A DNA stretch of 11,064 nucleotides. It comes from Opitutia bacterium UBA3151 (lineage in GTDB: Bacteria > Verrucomicrobiota > Verrucomicrobiia > Opitutales > Seribacteraceae). Shown here one piece after another: positions 8,501-11,064 of the stretch. The translations under genes and the position numbers were made by a program. The first letter of the stretch is position 1; every line of letters begins with the position of its first letter. Location of the stretch: assembly GCA_002364975.1 (NCBI GenBank), contig DEYT01000015.1, forward strand, positions 1,326 through 12,389. The letters run 5' to 3'. Below the pieces are notes generated by a model. The model had not been told where the DNA came from, did no database searches, and saw only the letters and a program-made list of their open reading frames with translations.

Positions 8501-8622
8501 AGAAGAAATAATTTTTGAATCGTTGATTTTGGTATGGAATTCTCGAGAGACCCCAAAAGTTTATCGAGTAAGAAACAACCATTACTCTTTATCTTGTAAA
8601 CGGACAGGTGTATTGAATTCAT
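5563..8622 (-). CDS. Exported tandem sulfatase with two full sulfatase domains
   Basis: A 1019-residue protein with two complete formylglycine sulfatase domains, both resembling iduronate-2-sulfatase-like enzymes. Domain 1 (about residues 55-500): metal-binding DD at 65-66, CAPSR with Cys105, SDHGYHLG near 355-362, and C-terminal GEELYDLNKDP. Domain 2 (about 553-1019): DD at 564-565, CGPSR with Cys603, a second SDHGYHLG, and GEELYNLRNDP. Each Cys would be oxidised to formylglycine, so both domains look active. A signal peptide core (LFLLTLLPLLPFLAFA) sits at residues 38-53, unusually deep. The true start may therefore be later, for example TTG at 8556 (residue 23), though no Shine-Dalgarno marks it. 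The predicted role is removing sulfate esters from polysaccharides in the periplasm or outside the cell; the exact substrate cannot be told. It is convergent with blh and divergent from the next sulfatase. Confidence 0.93.
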   Translation of the reverse strand: MNSIHLSVYKIKSNGCFLLDKLLGSLENSIPKSTIQKLFLLTLLPLLPFLAFAKEKPNVLFLAVDDMNDWIGCLGKTPRAITPNIDKLAKSGVNFSNAHTAGVFCAPSRAAIFSGQFASTTGCYQSATYFVDHPEIESLQTSFAKAGYLTYGAGKLFHHPAGAIDVRDWTHFFLRNPVQRETGWPMNSWSEETPFPKTFPASIYNRGEEITGGMFLEWAGIPNEKEEDMADTKRTNWAVELLKKQHEKPFFLAVGLYAPHYPNYCPQKYFDLYDPEKMELPPFKEDDLVDLPEKIKKMKTARSRILQKLQSLDAWDDAIHGYLASISYADAMIGRVLDALEASPYAKNTIVVLWSDHGYHLGEKGDWGKHTLWERTSNVPFIWSGPGVVKNQTTDVTVSLIDMFPTFQELCGLPQTKQKLEGTSIASTLAAPDQAKDRSVFLPHMHPGEYAIINRDWRYIRYGEDGEELYDLNKDPNEWNNLAGENKYAKIKHRLASFAPNKFAAQAKKLNAKRDLFVKEGSYKWIPGNGNLQKAKPYRPGFIPSVSPKAVKPKRKNILFVVCDDLNTHVSSSGYQLINTPNLTSLAEESVTFNRAFCQYPVCGPSRASFLSGLYPQSTGVLNNTFDIRKTRPGTVSMPQFFKENGYWTAGVGKVFHNTKSDHGEIAWHKSIRFDNDELAVVHEARLKFEAEHGSIEKQANKKKWKELKKLVSAKLDAQTPPGRGRSGLTDAQHKDGKNARQVLRWMEEKTYGEKPFFIALGLQKPHVPFLAPNKYFDLYPYERIRYQTDRPNMWDFLPPSALSKRYEAFGFQFSKENHILRKEYMQAYHACISFIDAQLGLVLDGLKKNGLWEDTIIIFTSDHGYHLGDHFIWGKVTLFDIGAKVPFLVRSPGISKSGATSEAMVELIDIYPTLADLASLEAPNHLQGTSLRPLLGKPERLGKRKYAYSVVTRGPQNLGYALRNQDWRYGKWPDGEELYNLRNDPHEKRNLAQKEYFKERLDVFRKALAKQQELIQQN

Positions 8623-8623
8623 T
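8557..8623. promoter_or_regulatory. Probable shared divergent promoter region of two sulfatase genes
   Basis: The plus-strand sulfatase starts at 8624 and the minus-strand reading frame opens at 8622, leaving one base between them. The promoter of the plus gene must therefore lie in this stretch or further left, inside the reading frame of the minus gene. The late signal peptide of the minus gene suggests that this stretch is non-coding leader. AGGTG at 8606-8610 is a weak candidate ribosome site for the plus gene. No convincing -35/-10 pair or operator palindrome was found. The assignment rests on layout only. Confidence 0.3.
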
Positions 8624-10147
8624 ATGAATAAAGCAATTGTAGTTTTTGTAGGCTGTTTTTTCTCTATGCTCCTCTGGGCAGATTCTGGTTTAGTGAAACC
8701 AAATATTTTGATTTTGTACGCGGATGATCTTGGTTATGGCGATCTCAAAATCCTGAATCCCAAATCAAAAATTCCTACACCCAACTTGGAAAAACTAGCA
8801 AAGGAGGGCATGATTTTCACTGATGGTCATTCCTCCTCGGGAATCTGTACCCCCAGTCGCTATGCCCTGCTCACGGGCAGGTATCATTGGCGCAAATTTC
8901 ATGGAATCGTCAATTCTTTCGGAAATTCCGCTTTCGACGCAGACAGGCTTACCATGCCTGAGATGTTGAAAGAGTGTGGCTTTGCCACCGCTGCGATCGG
9001 AAAATGGCATCTCGGATGGAATTGGGATGCTATTAAAAAGCCTGGGGCCAAACCAATAAAGCAAGGCAAAAGGTCCGGATTTAGTCCGGATGCCTTCGAC
9101 TGGTCCAAATCCATACCTAATGGTCCGCTTGATCATGGTTTCGATTACTACTTCGGTGATACCGTCATTAACTTCCCTCCCTATTGTTGGATTGAAAATG
9201 ATAAGGTGGTCGATGTCCCGGACACGATGATGGATACATCCAAATGGAAAGAGATTAAGGAGGGTGGGTGGGAATGCCGCCCGGGTCCAATGTTTTCCGG
9301 TTGGGATCCTTATGAGAACATACCGACCACCACCCAAAAGGCAGTCGAATATGTTAAGAAGCAAGCCAAGAATGATAAACCATTTTTTCTCTTCTTTGCC
9401 TTTCCCTCCCCACATGCCCCAATTATTCCCAACGATGAATTTGACGGGAAATCAGATGCAGGACCCTATGGAGATTTTGTTTTTGAAACTGATGATGCCT
9501 GTGGCCGAATTCTCAAGGCACTGGATCAGAGCGGGCAAGCAGAGAATACAATCGTTATCTTTACTGCAGATAATGGACCCGAAAAGTATGCTTACAGACG
9601 AGACGAAGTCTTCGATCACTGGTCCGCCGAGCCTTTTCGAGGATTGAAGCGAGATATTTACGAAGGTGGACATCATGTGCCTTTCATTGTCAAATGGCCT
9701 GGTTTGACCAAAGCGGCGAGTGCTTGCGACAATCTGGTCTCTCAGATCGACTTCATGGCTACATTTGCTTCGGCTTTGGACTATCCTCTTCCCCGAAATG
9801 CGGCCGAGGATTCTCACAATCTTTTGCCCTTGCTAAAGGGAAAGAAGGTAACCCCCCGAAAAGCCCACATTCACAATACAAGGACGGATGCTTGGGCCAT
9901 TCGTGTGGGAGAATGGAACTTGATTGAAGGGAAGTCAGGATATCATTCAGGTCGGATAAATACATGGGAGGGAAAACGAAATTATCCGGCGGATGATAAT
10001 GATTTGGTCGAACTCTATCACTATGCAAAGGATATAAGTCAGCGAAATAATTTGGCGAAGAAATTCCCCAAGAAAGTAGCCCTTTTGCAAGAGGAGCTGC
10101 AAGTTGCAAGAGAGCGTGGCTTTACCGCCCCCAGACTTTTAAAATAA
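8624..10147 (+). CDS. Exported arylsulfatase-type sulfatase
   Basis: A 507-residue formylglycine-dependent sulfatase. It opens with a signal peptide (hydrophobic residues about 4-18, then ADSG), followed by metal-binding DD at 34-35 (YADDLGYGD). The CTPSR active-site signature has Cys75, the formylglycine precursor, and Arg79. Further expected residues are Lys127 and His129 in GKWHLG, His264 in PSPHAP, the DN pair at 316-317 (FTADNGPE), and Lys342 in the RGLKRDIYEGG segment. All catalytic parts are present at a normal length for the family. It differs in type from the tandem sulfatase, being closer to the arylsulfatase A-like group with the ADNG motif rather than SDHGYHLG. It probably removes sulfate from a carbohydrate in the periplasm; the substrate is unknown. 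It is divergent from the tandem sulfatase and convergent with the next one, with a 16-bp gap. Confidence 0.94.
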   Translation: MNKAIVVFVGCFFSMLLWADSGLVKPNILILYADDLGYGDLKILNPKSKIPTPNLEKLAKEGMIFTDGHSSSGICTPSRYALLTGRYHWRKFHGIVNSFGNSAFDADRLTMPEMLKECGFATAAIGKWHLGWNWDAIKKPGAKPIKQGKRSGFSPDAFDWSKSIPNGPLDHGFDYYFGDTVINFPPYCWIENDKVVDVPDTMMDTSKWKEIKEGGWECRPGPMFSGWDPYENIPTTTQKAVEYVKKQAKNDKPFFLFFAFPSPHAPIIPNDEFDGKSDAGPYGDFVFETDDACGRILKALDQSGQAENTIVIFTADNGPEKYAYRRDEVFDHWSAEPFRGLKRDIYEGGHHVPFIVKWPGLTKAASACDNLVSQIDFMATFASALDYPLPRNAAEDSHNLLPLLKGKKVTPRKAHIHNTRTDAWAIRVGEWNLIEGKSGYHSGRINTWEGKRNYPADDNDLVELYHYAKDISQRNNLAKKFPKKVALLQEELQVARERGFTAPRLLK

Positions 10148-10163
10148 CGCCGAATTCTTGAAG

Positions 10164-11064
10164 CTATTTTTGTGCGTAAACCCAACCGTGACCTTGCGGA
10201 ATTTTATCAATAGATTTTGTATTCTTGGGAATCTCTTTGATGGGGACCAGAGTCTTCACCCATTCTGCATGCTTTGTGGATAGTTGACTCACGATTTTTG
10301 GGTTTTTTGAAGCGACATCTTTCTCTTCTTTCGGGTCGGACTTGAGGTCGAACAATTGCCAAGGGTCTGTAGCGTACTTCTTGTAAAGCCTCCATTTCTT
10401 CCAGCGCACGGCAATGAGCTGCCTCCTTTCAGCGTCTCCGGGCTCGTTGTTAAGCCAAAAAAGATATTCGTGAGGCTCTCCTCTGTTTTTACCAGTGAGA
10501 TAGGGGATCAGATTTACCCCGTCACAATGCTTGGGGATGGGGAGACCAGCTACGGATGCAATGGTGGAGTAAAAGTCGAAGTTGGCAATTTGTTTGTGAT
10601 AGTCCTTGCCTTGAGGAACAAGGCCAGGCATCGAAAAAATAGTCGGCACCCGCACCCATCCCTCCTGCTGCGTGCCAACCCCCTTTCCTCCCCGGTAGGG
10701 GGCGGAGGATCCTTCCTCACCGATATTGGCTCCGTTGTCGCTGGAGAATATTATGAGGGTGTTCTTGCGAAGACCATGATTCTTCAATGTTCTTAGGAGC
10801 TTACCTATCTGGTCGTCGACCGAAACGATAGCCCCGGCCAATTTGCTTCGCTTTCCTTTGGCATTGGTTCGTTCGGTAAGGCTAGGGGGAGCCTCGTCGT
10901 TTTTTGAATGCACCGCTTCGGGAGACCAGTAGAGGAAAAAAGGCCTTGTTTTGTGGCGCTCGATGAAGGTGACGATGTTGTCTCCGTCGTAGTCGGTCAG
11001 CCACTGAGTTTTACCATCTTGATTGGTGCAAAAGTATTTCGATCCTTTTTTCTTGGGTGGTTTC
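10164..11064 (-). CDS. Sulfatase, C-terminal part (N-terminus outside window)
   Basis: The frame is open from the window edge to TAG at 10164-10166, giving 300 codons. Sulfatase features are RPFFLYWSPEAVHS near the start of the visible part (10905-10946), then SSDNGANIG, the APYRGGKG stretch, GWVRVP, and a C-terminal QLFDLKSDPKEEKD. These match the second half of an arylsulfatase-type enzyme. The CxPSR active site and any signal peptide would lie beyond 11064, so activity cannot be judged. A GTG at 10913 is internal, because the sequence upstream of it is clearly sulfatase. The gene converges on the plus-strand sulfatase with 16 bp between stops and adds to a sulfatase cluster. Confidence 0.9.
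   Translation of the reverse strand, partial: KPPKKKGSKYFCTNQDGKTQWLTDYDGDNIVTFIERHKTRPFFLYWSPEAVHSKNDEAPPSLTERTNAKGKRSKLAGAIVSVDDQIGKLLRTLKNHGLRKNTLIIFSSDNGANIGEEGSSAPYRGGKGVGTQQEGWVRVPTIFSMPGLVPQGKDYHKQIANFDFYSTIASVAGLPIPKHCDGVNLIPYLTGKNRGEPHEYLFWLNNEPGDAERRQLIAVRWKKWRLYKKYATDPWQLFDLKSDPKEEKDVASKNPKIVSQLSTKHAEWVKTLVPIKEIPKNTKSIDKIPQGHGWVYAQK

Noticed and set aside
5616..8518. Many overlapping reading frames of 60-140 codons within the sulfatase and crt genes
   Set aside because: They are shadows of the real genes in other frames, with low-complexity or implausible composition and no family motifs.
8557..8623. A defined -35/-10 promoter or operator in the divergent region
   Set aside because: Only weak hexamer matches with wrong spacing were found on both strands, and no palindrome; no specific site can be supported.
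10913..11064. GTG 10911-10913 as the real start of the last sulfatase
   Set aside because: The upstream frame is open to the window end and encodes typical sulfatase sequence (RPFFLYWSPEA), so the gene continues beyond the window.

Overview
The window reads as accessory DNA from a marine bacterium. The nearest guess is the PVC group (Verrucomicrobiota, Lentisphaerota or Planctomycetota), because secreted sulfatases are packed closely together beside a proteorhodopsin cassette, and clear Shine-Dalgarno sequences are missing before most starts. That placement is an inference from gene content; there is no rRNA or other marker gene here.

Left half (1-5547, all + strand): a complete retinal-production pathway follows a proteorhodopsin gene that is cut by the window edge. 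The order is proteorhodopsin (3' part), crtE (GGPP synthase), a crtI-crtB fusion (phytoene desaturase plus phytoene synthase in one 786-residue chain), crtYcd (membrane lycopene cyclase) and blh (beta-carotene 15,15'-dioxygenase). Logically, CrtE makes GGPP, the CrtB domain makes phytoene, the CrtI domain makes lycopene, CrtYcd makes beta-carotene, and Blh cleaves it to retinal, which binds the rhodopsin lysine. The rhodopsin keeps the proton-pump residues (Asp, Thr, Glu) and has Gln at the spectral-tuning position, so it is predicted to be a blue-absorbing proton pump. Spacing is very tight (23, 2, 6 and -4 bp), which suggests one transcription unit. However, a perfect 13-bp hairpin followed by a T-run lies just after the rhodopsin stop, inside the first codons of crtE. 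It looks like an intrinsic terminator or attenuator that would separate rhodopsin expression from pigment-enzyme expression.

Right half (5563-11064): three sulfatase genes carry four sulfatase domains. A minus-strand gene (5563-8622) encodes two complete sulfatase domains in one exported protein. A divergent plus-strand gene (8624-10147) encodes a 507-residue exported sulfatase. A third, minus-strand gene (10164 to the window end) is the C-terminal part of another. Every full domain has the Cys-X-Pro-Ser-Arg site that is converted to formylglycine. These enzymes probably desulfate algal or animal sulfated polysaccharides outside the cytoplasm. No polysaccharide lyase, glycosidase, transporter or sulfatase-maturing enzyme is visible here.

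The most notable points are the dual-coding terminator-like hairpin in crtE; the crtI-crtB fusion separated from crtYcd by only one in-frame TGA and one codon, in the same domain order as the fused CrtIBY enzyme of thraustochytrids; the double sulfatase; and the divergent sulfatase start codons only one base apart. No tRNA, rRNA, CRISPR, insertion sequence or integrase was seen. No gap between genes exceeds 25 bp.
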